This document shows, one piece after another, positions 55,699 to 64,000 of a stretch of DNA of 64,000 bases. The notes beneath the pieces are model-generated. The model saw only the letters and a list, made by a program, of their open reading frames with translations, did no database searches and was not told the DNA's origin. Position 1 is the first letter of the stretch. Every line of letters starts with the position of its first letter. The DNA is taken from NCBI RefSeq assembly GCF_026967575.1, contig NZ_CP114054.1:2418001-2482000 (forward strand), given 5' to 3'. This stretch comes from Aurantiacibacter sp. MUD11 (GTDB lineage: Bacteria > Pseudomonadota > Alphaproteobacteria > Sphingomonadales > Sphingomonadaceae). The translations under genes were made by a program, and so were the position numbers.

Positions 55699-55798
55699 GT
55701 GCGACATGTAGCAGCGCGGCAAGACCAACAGGCAGGTTCACCTTCGCCGATTACCTCCCTATATGGCTGCTGATGCATTTCCGCAGGATCACTGACTG

Positions 55799-56332
55799 AT
55801 GGCCCGCTCCGGCCGATCCAACGACTGGGGCTTCCCCCGCTGGCGTGGCTATGACGACGGCCGCGAGGCGGTGGAAGTGCGCATCTGCGACCGCCATGGT
55901 TGCAACGAACCGGGTAACTGCCCCGCGCCCAAGAGCCCCAACAGCAAGGACCGCTGGTACTTCTGCGAAAAGCACGCGGCGGAATACAACAAGGGCTGGG
56001 ACTATTTCGAAGGTCTCGACAAGGAAGAGGCACAGGCCCGCGCCAAGGCGGAACAAGCGGAGAGCGCCGGCTATGCCGAGGCGCAGCACTACGGCTGGAG
56101 CGGGAGCGGCGATGGCTCCCGCAGCGCCGACGAGATGCGCGCGCTGGAAGTGCTGGAGCTGGAAGCCGACGTCGACTTCGCCACGATCAAACGCGAATGG
56201 CGGGCACGGGCGAAGAAGGTCCACCCGGATGTGAAGCCCGGTGACAAGGAAGCCGCCGAGGAGTTCCAGAAGCTGCAACTCGCCTATGAAGTCTTGAAAG
56301 CGGCGGAGGAACGCCGCGAGTGGAAAGGGTAA
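55799..56332 (+). CDS. DnaJ-domain (J-domain) protein with N-terminal cysteine motif
   Basis: 177 aa. The C-terminal 60 residues form a J domain with the HPD motif in AKKVHPDVKPGDK, so it can stimulate an Hsp70 ATPase. The N-terminal part has a Cys/His arrangement CDRHGC-N-x-CPAP ... FCEKH, consistent with a small zinc site. This layout (zinc-like N-terminus plus C-terminal J) recurs in alphaproteobacteria but has no defined role. Immediately upstream of the FMN reductase. Confidence 0.88.
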   Translation: MARSGRSNDWGFPRWRGYDDGREAVEVRICDRHGCNEPGNCPAPKSPNSKDRWYFCEKHAAEYNKGWDYFEGLDKEEAQARAKAEQAESAGYAEAQHYGWSGSGDGSRSADEMRALEVLELEADVDFATIKREWRARAKKVHPDVKPGDKEAAEEFQKLQLAYEVLKAAEERREWKG

Positions 56333-56334
56333 GC

Positions 56335-56862
56335 ATGCCCCGCAAGGTCCTGGCATTCGCCGCCAGCAATTCTTCCGTCTCGATCAATCGCCAGCTGGTG
56401 GAATACGCCGCCTCGCATCTGGAAGATGCCGAGGTCGAATTCCTCGACATCCACGATTACGAAATGCCGATCTATCGCCATGACCGCGAGGAGGCCGAGG
56501 GCATCCCGCAGCTGGCGCACGACTTCCGCGCGAAGATTGCCGCCGCCGACGCGCTGCTGGTCTCCTTCGCGGAGCACAACGGCCTTTACTGCGCCGCGTT
56601 CAAGAACCTGTTCGACTGGGCCAGCCGGGTGGGGCGCGACGTCTGGGCGGGAAAGCCGATGGTGCTGCTGGCAGCGTCGCCAGGTCCGGGCGGGGCCGCC
56701 CGCGTGCTCGCGCTGGCGGAGACTGCCGCGCCGCATTTCGCGGGCGAGGTGAAGGGCACCCTTTCCGTGCCCGGCTTCTACCATGCTTTCGATGCCGAGG
56801 CAGGCCGCCTGCGCGATGACGTGCAGGTCGACCAACTGCGGAAAGTGCTGGCAAAGCTTTGA
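56335..56862 (+). CDS. NADPH-dependent FMN reductase (flavodoxin fold)
   Basis: 175 aa. The N-terminal flavin loop reads AFAASNSSVSINRQLVEYA, and the SFAEHNGLYCAAFKNLFDWAS signature is typical of the ChrR/ArsH/SsuE-like group. Reduces FMN or quinone-type substrates. Two bases separate it from the J-domain stop. Confidence 0.88.
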   Translation: MPRKVLAFAASNSSVSINRQLVEYAASHLEDAEVEFLDIHDYEMPIYRHDREEAEGIPQLAHDFRAKIAAADALLVSFAEHNGLYCAAFKNLFDWASRVGRDVWAGKPMVLLAASPGPGGAARVLALAETAAPHFAGEVKGTLSVPGFYHAFDAEAGRLRDDVQVDQLRKVLAKL

Positions 56863-56883
56863 GCGGCTGCTTGCGCAGGGGTC

Positions 56884-57822
56884 CTACTGGATCGCATCGC
56901 TGATGTCGCGGGGCGGATAGCGCACGCTGTCTCTGCCACCTGGTTCGCGCAGCCGCTCGTTCATGAAGAATTGGTCAATCCGGACGACATCGAAATGCAG
57001 CAGGCTGGCGATCGCGTTGCCTTCCGCATCGCGCGCGGCCTCGAACCGTGCTTCGTCCATCAGCAGTGCACAAACGGGATTGTCGGCGCTGATGTTCGCC
57101 GGAAGCTGGTAGGCCACGCAGCGGCTGACGCGGCCGTTGGCATCGACCAGCAGCTGGCTCCGCAGCACCGACAGATTATGGGCATCCTCCAGCGCGCGGG
57201 CCTGTTCGAAATAGCGATCGAGCCAGCGATCGTCCCAATCCCATTGCGCTGCCTGGCTCATGGTGTTCTGCGCCTCCGCATCCACACCCCAATAGGTCGC
57301 AAGATCGGTGGTGCAGGCGTCCATGACCGCCATGACGTCGGTCAGCGGGCCGGTTTCGAGCAGGACATCCTGCGCGAAGGCGTCTTCTACCCTCAGGCCG
57401 CTTGTCGCCTGTGTATTGCGCAGCGCGGCTGCGCGTTGTTCGGGTAGCGGTACGTCCTCGTCGGGCGCCAGTGAACGGGTGACAATGACACCGGCGTAAC
57501 CGGCGGTCGTACTGACCCGCTCGAAGAAGTCCGGTGCCTGCGGCTCCTCCACCGGGGTGAAGCCGATGCGCGGTTCATCTTCGCTGACAGCGAGGGTGTC
57601 ACTCGCCAAAGTAACTTCCATCGTGACCGTCGGCGCATAACGCGCCAATTCCAGAAACATCGTCTTGCCGTCGGCGGCAAATTCGCGTCGCAGGGCGCAG
57701 CTATGTTCACCAAAGTCGGCGGTCCAGTTGCTGCTGGGCGTCATGACCAGCGGTGCCTCTTGCGCAAGTGCCGGCGTGGCCAGCGTGGCTGCGGCGACTG
57801 CCGATGCGAGAGTGCCCTTCAT
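56884..57822 (-). CDS. Secreted protein of unknown function with TonB-C-like end
   Basis: 312 aa. Signal peptide (cleavage after ALA-Q), then an unassigned domain; the last 90 residues (SQLLVDANGRVSRCVAYQLP, ARFEAARDAEGNAIASLL) resemble a TonB-like C-terminal module. The gene sits 1 bp after the stop of the other secreted protein and is co-transcribed with it. Unknown role. Confidence 0.75.
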   Translation of the reverse strand: MKGTLASAVAAATLATPALAQEAPLVMTPSSNWTADFGEHSCALRREFAADGKTMFLELARYAPTVTMEVTLASDTLAVSEDEPRIGFTPVEEPQAPDFFERVSTTAGYAGVIVTRSLAPDEDVPLPEQRAAALRNTQATSGLRVEDAFAQDVLLETGPLTDVMAVMDACTTDLATYWGVDAEAQNTMSQAAQWDWDDRWLDRYFEQARALEDAHNLSVLRSQLLVDANGRVSRCVAYQLPANISADNPVCALLMDEARFEAARDAEGNAIASLLHFDVVRIDQFFMNERLREPGGRDSVRYPPRDISDAIQ

Positions 57823-57823
57823 C

Positions 57824-58897
57824 CTACCGCACCACCGTATCCGCCACCCACTCCGCAGGATCGTCAACCGGCCCGGCATCCTCGCCCACGAACCGGGGCG
57901 AGGTGGTGGTGATGTAGCCGCGGATGGTCGTGTTGCCCTCGTGGCAGCCGTATTCGAACATCTCGTAGCTGTCGTCGCGGCTCCACGGGAAGGCGAGCGT
58001 GTAAGGCGCAGTCAGCACCACGGGATCGCGGATTTCGGCCTCGTAAAAAATTGTGTCCGGCCCCACCATGGTCAGCCGCTCGGTCAGCGTCTGCTGGTCG
58101 CTGGTGGGGATCGGCTTGTTGCCGGGTCCGACGATGTTCATCGGTGTCAGCCCGGTGAGGTTGGTGGTCTCGATAACCAGCGTATCGCCCTCCCAGTGCC
58201 CCACCGAACTGCCCAGCCACTGGCGCATGTTGCCGGGCAGCGGCTCGCTGTCGATCGGGATGATGCGCGTTTCGTGGATCAGCTCCAGCTGCAGCACGAC
58301 ATAGCCGGGCGACTGGAAGACGCGCACGCCGTTGTTGTAGGGGAAAGGCGTCATCGAACTGGGCAGGCCGCGCGACAGGCAGCGGTCCAGCGAGTTGAAG
58401 TCGGCCAGCGTATCGAACTGCGTCATGTTCCAGCTGGAGCGCATCTCGCTGCTCATCCGCTCGCCCTCATCGGTCAGCGGCGGCAGGCGGCCGTTGGCCG
58501 GGGCCATGATCAGCGAAATCTGCTTCAGCGGCGTGCCCCATTCGAACCAGTGGCCGCTGCCGATCTCGTCGTTGGCGTCTTCCTGTTCGTAGCCGGCGGC
58601 GATTTCCTCCGACGTGGCCAGCGCGGCGGCATATTCTTCCTCGGTGTAATAGGCGCGGGTGCCGAATTCCGGCGCGCGTTCGGTGCTGGTGCGGCCGACC
58701 ACGTCCAGCGGCCAGATGCCGCTCATGTCCGGATCGCCCCAGGGGGTGCGGGGCACTTCCCAGCCTTCGTCAGCCACTTCCGCACCGGCCAGCACGGCCA
58801 GCTCGCGCGGCGACAGCGTCAGGTCGGCCTCCTGCGCGAGGGTAGGCGTCGCGGCCAGCGCCACGGCGACAAGACTTGCGGAAATGCGTGCAATCAT
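57824..58897 (-). CDS. Secreted protein of unknown function
   Basis: 357 aa. Signal peptide (cleavage after TLA-Q), mature part acidic, with the motif GHWFEWGTPLKQISLIMAP and repeated WxxP-type segments (EVPRTPWGDPDMSGIWPLDVVGR). No catalytic signature recognised. Similar architecture to large sphingomonad secreted families. Pairs with the downstream 312-aa secreted protein. Confidence 0.75.
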   Translation of the reverse strand: MIARISASLVAVALAATPTLAQEADLTLSPRELAVLAGAEVADEGWEVPRTPWGDPDMSGIWPLDVVGRTSTERAPEFGTRAYYTEEEYAAALATSEEIAAGYEQEDANDEIGSGHWFEWGTPLKQISLIMAPANGRLPPLTDEGERMSSEMRSSWNMTQFDTLADFNSLDRCLSRGLPSSMTPFPYNNGVRVFQSPGYVVLQLELIHETRIIPIDSEPLPGNMRQWLGSSVGHWEGDTLVIETTNLTGLTPMNIVGPGNKPIPTSDQQTLTERLTMVGPDTIFYEAEIRDPVVLTAPYTLAFPWSRDDSYEMFEYGCHEGNTTIRGYITTTSPRFVGEDAGPVDDPAEWVADTVVR

Positions 58898-58964
58898 ACC
58901 GGCTCCCCTTCCGATTTCGGGCGGAAGGTTAGCGCCGGCAAGCCGATCAGGGCAAGCGTCTCTC

Positions 58965-59897
58965 TTAGTCGGCGCCGATGAAGCTGCCGACGTAGCGACG
59001 ATCGTCGTCGGCATCGACATCGGTGTCGCCCGAAGCGGAGAAGAGGATGAACAGTTCCTCGCGGTTCGGGCCGGAGATCGCGCCGGCAAAGGCGCCGACC
59101 AGGTCGTTCGCGGTATCCTCGAGCGTGCCCTGGAAGGTGCCATTGGCATTCAGCGCGCCGTCGAACACCAGCGTGCCCACGAGCGTCGGCACGCCGGCGA
59201 TATCTTCGTAGATTTCGATCGTGCCGTTCACCGTGCCTTCGCTGGCATCGACGGTGAAGGTGACCTGCGGCGAGGATATCACGTCGGACAAGGTGTTGGC
59301 CGGATCGCCGCCAGCCACCTGCACATTGCCGGTGTAATTGATGTCGACGGTCAGGTCGTCCTCGGTGGTCACCTGGTTGAAGAAGATCGTCACCTTGTTG
59401 CCGCGCAGGGTGCCATCGGTCGTGTCGCGGGTGAATGCCTCCGCGAATTCGTAGGTCACGCGCAGGATGTGGGCGAACGGCAGTTCCAGCACCAGCCCTT
59501 CGTCGCCGCGCGCATATTCGCGGCGGGTGGCCGTACCGGAGACGAAGTCACCGTCATCGAACGTCACCGGATCGTTGAGGTCCGGGAAGGTGAAGGTGAC
59601 GCTTTCGGGCGAGAAACCGAGCGAGATCGTCGAGGTGCCATTAAGGCGCGATGCGCCGTTGAAGGTCTCGTCCCCGCCAGCATCAGGCGTGAAATAGGCG
59701 AAAGCGTAGTTCGCATTGACGGCCTGGGTTTCGAAATCGTCCATCAGGTCGAAGTCGATTGCCGGGCTTGGCGTCGGAGTGGGCGTTTCCGTGGAGGTCG
59801 GGGTTGGCGTGGGGGTGCCGGTATCGTCTCCACCGCAGGAAGTTACCAGGGCGCCAAGGGCGGCGACGCCGACAAAAAGGGCATATTTGCGAAGCAC
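58965..59897 (-). CDS. Surface lipoprotein with beta-barrel-like domain (TbpB/Slam-dependent type)
   Basis: 310 aa. GTG start at 59897, preceded by GGACGGG; lipobox LVTSC (about Cys21), then a Pro-Thr linker. The mature domain is Gly/Thr/Asp-rich with many alternating strands, ending with LVGAFAGAISGPNREELFILFSASG, similar to the C-lobe of TbpB/HpuA-type lipoproteins that Slam displays on the surface. A longer frame (ATG at 59933) has no ribosome site. No slam gene or receptor is adjacent. Iron or haem binding is inferred only. Confidence 0.7.
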   Translation of the reverse strand: MLRKYALFVGVAALGALVTSCGGDDTGTPTPTPTSTETPTPTPSPAIDFDLMDDFETQAVNANYAFAYFTPDAGGDETFNGASRLNGTSTISLGFSPESVTFTFPDLNDPVTFDDGDFVSGTATRREYARGDEGLVLELPFAHILRVTYEFAEAFTRDTTDGTLRGNKVTIFFNQVTTEDDLTVDINYTGNVQVAGGDPANTLSDVISSPQVTFTVDASEGTVNGTIEIYEDIAGVPTLVGTLVFDGALNANGTFQGTLEDTANDLVGAFAGAISGPNREELFILFSASGDTDVDADDDRRYVGSFIGAD

Positions 59898-59995
59898 GTT
59901 GTTCCCGTCCGTTACGAAGATTCGTCCCGCCATAGGCGGCTTGACCTTTCCCTTAGCTGTCCATGGCCAAGCGGGGCAACCCGCCATTTGCGCGG

Positions 59996-61336
59996 TTACA
60001 CGGCTTCAAGTGCCTGTTCGAAGTCGGCAATGAGATCGTCGGGGTCCTCGATGCCGATGGAAATGCGCACCAGGTTGTCGGCAATGCCCAGTTCGGCTCG
60101 GCGACCTTCGGGCACGGAAAGGTGCGTCATGCTGGCCGGATGGCTGGCCAGGGTCTCCGTACCGCCAAGGCTGACGGCCAGCTTCGCCACCTTCAGCGCA
60201 TCGAGGAAACGGAAGCATTCCGCCTCGCCGCCCTTGATGAACAGCGAGAACGTGGAACCGGCTCCAAGGCAGTGACGGTCGTAGATGTCCTGCTGGCGGG
60301 CGTCTTCGATCATGCCGAGGTAGCCGAGACCCTCCACCTTGGGATGGGCCTTCAGGAAGGCGCAGACCTTCGCGGCGTTCTCCCCCGCGCGCTGCATGCG
60401 CAATTCGACCGTTTCCAGCGAGCGCAGCAGCATCCACGCGGTGTTGGGATCGGCAATGCCGCCCATGGTGTTGCGCAGTGCACGGATGGCATCGATCCAC
60501 TTCTTCCCGCCGGAAACGCTGCCCGCGACCAGGTCCGAGTGGCCGCCGACGTATTTGGTGAGCGAATAGACCACCAGATCCGCGCCGTGATCCAGCGGGC
60601 GCTGCCACAGCGGGCCGAGGAAAGTGTTGTCGATGGCGATCGGCGTGGTGTCGGCGCTGAAATGCTTGTCACGGGCATCGCGCACCGCCTCGATGTCGAC
60701 CAGCGCATTGGTCGGGTTGCCGGGGCTTTCGAGGTAGATCAGCGGAACCGTGCCGCCGGTTTCCTCGGCCATGGCCTTGGCCTTGGCCATCACCTCGTCC
60801 AGCTTTTCCGGGCTGGCGCCGGCCGGGAAGTCGACATAGCGCACGCCGTACTTGGCCATCACCTTGGCAACGAAGCCTTCGGAGGCGGCATAGAGCGGGC
60901 CGGAATGCACGATCACGTCGCCCGTATTGCAGGCGGCGAGGATCAGGATGGCAATCGCGGTCATGCCGCTGGAGAAGCACAGCGCATCCTCCGCCCCGTC
61001 CCAGATGGCGAGGCGATCCTCGAGGATTTCCTGGTTCGGGCCGTTGAAGCGCGAATAGACGAGGCCTTCCGCACCTCCGGGCCGCTTGCCGGTGATGCCT
61101 TCGAAATGGCGCTTGCCAGCGGCTGCGTTCTCGAAGGCGAAAGTGCTGGTGAGGAAGATCGGCGGCTTGAGCGAGCCTTCGGACAGCGCGGCGTCGTAGC
61201 CGTGGCCCATCATCAGGGTGGAAGGCTTCAGCTCCCGCCCGCCGATGGTGGTGACTTCGGGCTTGGGCTTGCGCCGCGGGGTGGGAGTGTCGATGGCACC
61301 CAGCGGGTCCTTGGGATCGGGAGTTTCGTTGGCCAT
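59996..61336 (-). CDS. Cys/Met-metabolism PLP-dependent enzyme (cystathionine gamma-synthase family)
   Basis: 446 aa. PLP-binding lysine in SLTKYVGGHSD, Asp partner in IAIDNTFLGP, and a phosphate-binding SSGMTAIA segment. The trans-sulfuration family covers cystathionine gamma-synthase, methionine gamma-lyase and O-acylhomoserine sulfhydrylase; the reaction is not resolved by motif. It carries a roughly 45-residue N-terminal extension (TPRRKPKPEVTTIGG...). Monocistronic. Confidence 0.9.
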   Translation of the reverse strand: MANETPDPKDPLGAIDTPTPRRKPKPEVTTIGGRELKPSTLMMGHGYDAALSEGSLKPPIFLTSTFAFENAAAGKRHFEGITGKRPGGAEGLVYSRFNGPNQEILEDRLAIWDGAEDALCFSSGMTAIAILILAACNTGDVIVHSGPLYAASEGFVAKVMAKYGVRYVDFPAGASPEKLDEVMAKAKAMAEETGGTVPLIYLESPGNPTNALVDIEAVRDARDKHFSADTTPIAIDNTFLGPLWQRPLDHGADLVVYSLTKYVGGHSDLVAGSVSGGKKWIDAIRALRNTMGGIADPNTAWMLLRSLETVELRMQRAGENAAKVCAFLKAHPKVEGLGYLGMIEDARQQDIYDRHCLGAGSTFSLFIKGGEAECFRFLDALKVAKLAVSLGGTETLASHPASMTHLSVPEGRRAELGIADNLVRISIGIEDPDDLIADFEQALEAV

Positions 61337-61499
61337 GGCTGGCTCCTTCCTTGCGCGCTCTTACCCCTAGGAAGGCAGGGGCCGATAAGGAGTTCCGGGC
61401 CACCCGCTCCTAACCTCCGCAGGAACGCATCTGCCGGGAACTCGGACGGTGAATCCGGTTTCAGCTGTAATTATCTGGCAGGGGCGGCGCGCGCAAGCC

Positions 61500-62945
61500 T
61501 CAGCCGACGAGCGGGGCAAGGGCGAAGACGACGCCGACGATCAGGAATACGCCTGCCACGTCCAGCGCCAGTCCAGCTTTGACGAGGCGAGGCAGGGCGA
61601 TGCGCCCGGTCGCCCAGGCAATCGCGTTGGGGCCGGTCCCGGCGGGCAGCACGAAGCCCCAGCTTGCCGCCAGCGCCACAGGCAGGGCGAGCAGCAGCGG
61701 ATCGCCGCCCAGCGCCACCGCAAGGCTCGCCACCACCGGCATGATGCCGCTGGCGGTGGCGACATTGCTGGCGAACTCGGTGATCAGCACCACCATGGCC
61801 ACCAGCGCCAGCGCGACGACGATCATCGGCACGGCGGAAAGCGGCAGCAGCGCCTGCCCCAGCCAGTCTGCCAGCCCGGTGCGCATCATTCCGCCCGCCA
61901 GCGCCAGCCCGCCGCCGAACATCAGCAGCACGCCCCATGGCGCGCGATTGGCCTCTTCCCACGACAGCAGCCGCCTGCCGGTGCCGTCGGGCAGCACGAA
62001 CAGCGCCAGGCTGGCGGCAATGGCGATCGTGCCGTCGGTGAGCGAGCCTTCGGGGAAATAGGGCGCGACCCAGCCGCGCAGCATCCAGGCGACGAAGGTG
62101 AACGCGATGACCGGTACCAGCCGCCGCTCGGCCCCGGTCCACGGACCGTGCGGATCGATGGATTCGCGGGCTGCCTTGATGTCGAAGGGGTGCTCGGCAA
62201 TCTTCTGCACGCGGGCGATGATCCATGCCGCTAATGGAATGCCCACCAGCACCACCGGCACGCCGAACATGGCCCACATGGCGAAGGTGATCTCGATTCC
62301 GGAAATATCGCGCAGCAGCGCCACGCCGATGGCATTGGTGGGAGAACCGATGATCGTGCCGAGACCGCCGATGCTGGCGGCAAAGGCGAGGCCCATGGGC
62401 AGCGCCCCGAACAGGCCCTCTTGTTGGCCGATCGCTTCGCTGCTCGAGGCCGATCCGCGATCGTTCAGCACCACGCCGCCAGCCAGCACGGCCAGGGCCA
62501 TCGGCATCATGATCAGCGTGGTGGAGGTGTTGGAGATGATGTTGGACAGGATGGCGGCGGCCATCATGAAGCCCAGCAGCAGGCCGAACTCCCCGCCTCG
62601 CCCGCCGATCCGGTCGAGGATGAAGCAGGCGAGCCGCTTGTGCAGCCCGGTCCGCTCGATGGCGAGGGCGAGGAAGGCCCCGCCCAGCAGCAGGAAGATG
62701 ATCGGCGAGTAGTAGTCGCTCGCGACCTCGCCAGCGGTGCCGCCTCCGGCAAAGGGCAGGACGATGAATGGCAGCAGCGCCGTGGCGCTGAGCGGCACGG
62801 CCTGTGTCATCCACCATGTCGCCATCCACCCGACCAGCCCGGCCACGTTCCAGCCCGCGGCGGACATCCCTTCCGGCGCAGGCAGCAGCAGGGTCAGCGC
62901 GAACAGCGCCGGTCCCAGCCAGAAGCCGATGCGCTGTGCGGTCAT
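61500..62945 (-). CDS. SLC13/DASS-family anion transporter
   Basis: 481 aa with 10-12 helices and two re-entrant hairpins. The Na+/dicarboxylate signature motifs are at SNTSTTLIMMPMA and SNVATASGIMPV (the SNT motifs that bind sodium and carboxylate). Imports a dicarboxylate or sulfate. No binding-partner gene. Divergent from the VOC gene. Confidence 0.9.
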   Translation of the reverse strand: MTAQRIGFWLGPALFALTLLLPAPEGMSAAGWNVAGLVGWMATWWMTQAVPLSATALLPFIVLPFAGGGTAGEVASDYYSPIIFLLLGGAFLALAIERTGLHKRLACFILDRIGGRGGEFGLLLGFMMAAAILSNIISNTSTTLIMMPMALAVLAGGVVLNDRGSASSSEAIGQQEGLFGALPMGLAFAASIGGLGTIIGSPTNAIGVALLRDISGIEITFAMWAMFGVPVVLVGIPLAAWIIARVQKIAEHPFDIKAARESIDPHGPWTGAERRLVPVIAFTFVAWMLRGWVAPYFPEGSLTDGTIAIAASLALFVLPDGTGRRLLSWEEANRAPWGVLLMFGGGLALAGGMMRTGLADWLGQALLPLSAVPMIVVALALVAMVVLITEFASNVATASGIMPVVASLAVALGGDPLLLALPVALAASWGFVLPAGTGPNAIAWATGRIALPRLVKAGLALDVAGVFLIVGVVFALAPLVG

Positions 62946-63020
62946 ATTAGGCGATTACCCTCCCGGCCCGTATAGTTGGCAACCCTGCGGGATTCGCCGC
63001 GCCGGGGCAAGGAGGGGAGC

Positions 63021-63404
63021 ATGGCAGAGGGCAAGGTTCTGGGGATTGGCGGGCTGTTCATCCGTTCAGCCGATCCGGCGGCACTGGCCGCATGGTATCG
63101 CGACCACCTCGGCATTGCGGCCACGGAAAGCGGCCAGCCGACGCCTGACGGCGAGTGGGTGTGGGTGCAGGAGGCGGGGCCAACGGTCTTCGCCGGCTTC
63201 AAGGCAGACAGCGATTACTGGCAGGCCGAGCGGCAGGTGATGCTCAACCTGCGGGTCGAGGGGTTGGACGCCTTGCTGGCGCGCCTTGAGGCGGCCGGGA
63301 TCGAGGCGACCCACCGCGAAGCCATGGAAGGCGTCGGCAGTTTTGCCCGCATCGCCGATTGCGACGGCAATCCCGTCGAGTTGTGGGAAGCAGCCGCCAG
63401 CTAA
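63021..63404 (+). CDS. VOC/glyoxalase-superfamily protein
   Basis: 127 aa, a single beta-alpha-beta-beta-beta module pair. LGIGGLFIRSADPAALAAWYRDHLG and FARIADCDGNPVELWEA are the VOC pattern with metal-site Glu. AAGGAGGGGAGC ribosome site. Substrate unknown; could be a detoxification enzyme or metal-free binding protein. Confidence 0.88.
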   Translation: MAEGKVLGIGGLFIRSADPAALAAWYRDHLGIAATESGQPTPDGEWVWVQEAGPTVFAGFKADSDYWQAERQVMLNLRVEGLDALLARLEAAGIEATHREAMEGVGSFARIADCDGNPVELWEAAAS

Positions 63405-63520
63405 AGCTGAGATTGCCACGGGCTAAGAATCCGTGCGTTTTCATTGCCCGACGGAAACGCCAACTGCACCCCCGAAAAGGCCGACATGGCCAAGAGAAAA
63501 CAGCAGCACAGGGGTCCCCC

Positions 63521-64000
63521 ATGGCAACCACCAACCCGACCACGCGGTCGCTCATCCGCAGCTTGCGCATCGCCGCCTTCACCGGCGCCGGTATCCTGGC
63601 CATGGCCAGCAGCGCGGCGCAGGCGACCGACGGCTACTTCCTCAACGGCCACGGTGCGAAAGCGAAGGGCATGGGCGGTGCGGCCATCGCCTTCCCGCAG
63701 GACGCGATGGCCAACATCAACAACCCGGCCAGCATCAGCGGCATCGAGGGGCGTGTCGATTTCGGGGTCGAGATCTTCATTCCCGACCGCGGGGCGGAGA
63801 TCACCGGCAACGGTGCCGGCCTCGACGGCAGCTATGACGGCAACGGCTCCAATCCCTTCGTCCTGCCGGAATTCGGCTATGTCCGCCCGATCGGAGAGAA
63901 CCTGACCTTCGGCCTGTCGATCAACGGCAACGGCGGGATGAACACCGATTACGAGCGCGCAAACCCCTTCGCTGCCTTCGGCGCGACCGGTGATGCCGGG
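63521..64000 (+). CDS. FadL/OmpP1-family outer-membrane transporter (5' part, cut by window edge)
   Basis: 160 codons are visible and the gene continues beyond the window. Signal peptide (cleavage after AQA), then TDGYFLNGHGAKAKGMGGAAIAFPQDAMANINNPAS, the FadL N-terminal hatch region with its conserved NPA/NPAS motif. Such porins take up fatty acids or aromatic compounds. ATG at 63521 has a weak GGGG ribosome site. Confidence 0.88.
   Translation, partial: MATTNPTTRSLIRSLRIAAFTGAGILAMASSAAQATDGYFLNGHGAKAKGMGGAAIAFPQDAMANINNPASISGIEGRVDFGVEIFIPDRGAEITGNGAGLDGSYDGNGSNPFVLPEFGYVRPIGENLTFGLSINGNGGMNTDYERANPFAAFGATGDAG

Overview
The window is a GC-rich chromosomal segment with almost no non-coding space. 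It most likely comes from a carotenoid-pigmented alphaproteobacterium of the Sphingomonadales, probably Erythrobacteraceae. This assignment is inferred from gene content: a crtY-crtI-(LOG)-crtB operon, an alpha-type SspB, a DesB-like gallate dioxygenase as known from sphingomonads, an EcfG-type promoter in front of dps, and many TonB/Tol-style envelope lipoproteins. There is no rRNA, no insertion sequence, no CRISPR array and no integrase. The window is ordinary backbone plus many lineage-specific envelope proteins. Both ends cut genes: dhaK on the left and a FadL-type porin on the right.

Layout. 1-2425 (minus): ketose-bisphosphate aldolase, HAD phosphatase, DhaL and DhaK form one sugar-phosphate operon. 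2671-2744: tRNA-Gly(CCC). 2763-8947: a membrane protein, Dps, 6-phosphogluconolactonase, a Nudix hydrolase, DinB (minus), then an MFS exporter coupled to GlpD. 8944-15757 (minus): a biotin-dependent acyl-CoA carboxylase alpha subunit with a small SnoaL-like protein, then the carotenoid operon crtY-crtI-LOG-crtB. 15889-22810: a MipA-type outer-membrane protein, an S9 peptidase, a small membrane protein, an AbgT transporter with a degenerate SRAP protein, and an exported PqqB-like hydrolase. 22852-24850: TPP riboswitch and thiC. 24929-35557: a run of small stress, lipoprotein and unknown genes (DUF1772, CspA, ribosome hibernation factor, two DUF6491 lipoproteins, a Tat-exported repeat lipoprotein, a subtilase with a possible stand-alone inhibitor, Mpo1-like, fasciclin, BLUF, S41 protease, PEBP, SWIB).

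35784-46473: gallate dioxygenase, a TPR-sulfotransferase, DoxX and cupin proteins, an M19 dipeptidase, DapD, a surface subtilase resembling an autotransporter, and Gmk. 46502-50849: SspB, divergent from hisB-hisH-hisA-hisF-(small PEP-CTERM-like protein)-hisE-HIT. 50925-55424: the complete ybgC-tolQ-tolR-tolA-tolB-pal envelope-constriction operon. 55428-64000: a J-domain protein, a flavin reductase, two secreted unknowns, a barrel-type lipoprotein, a PLP-dependent trans-sulfuration-family enzyme, an SLC13 transporter, a VOC protein and the truncated FadL porin.

Genes are tightly packed. ATGA, TGATG and GTGA overlaps couple many neighbours, and three convergent pairs share a CTAG tetranucleotide as both stop codons (a fourth pair shares CTAA). 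No single large new system stands out. The most unusual items are the SRAP homologue lacking its catalytic residues, the subtilase plus detached I9-like protein, the Tat lipoprotein made of TDSDSG/ADPAG repeats, the NalP-like lipoprotein subtilase, the PEP-CTERM-like mini-protein inside the his operon, and a chain of hairpins in the only long gene-free stretch (30034-30402).
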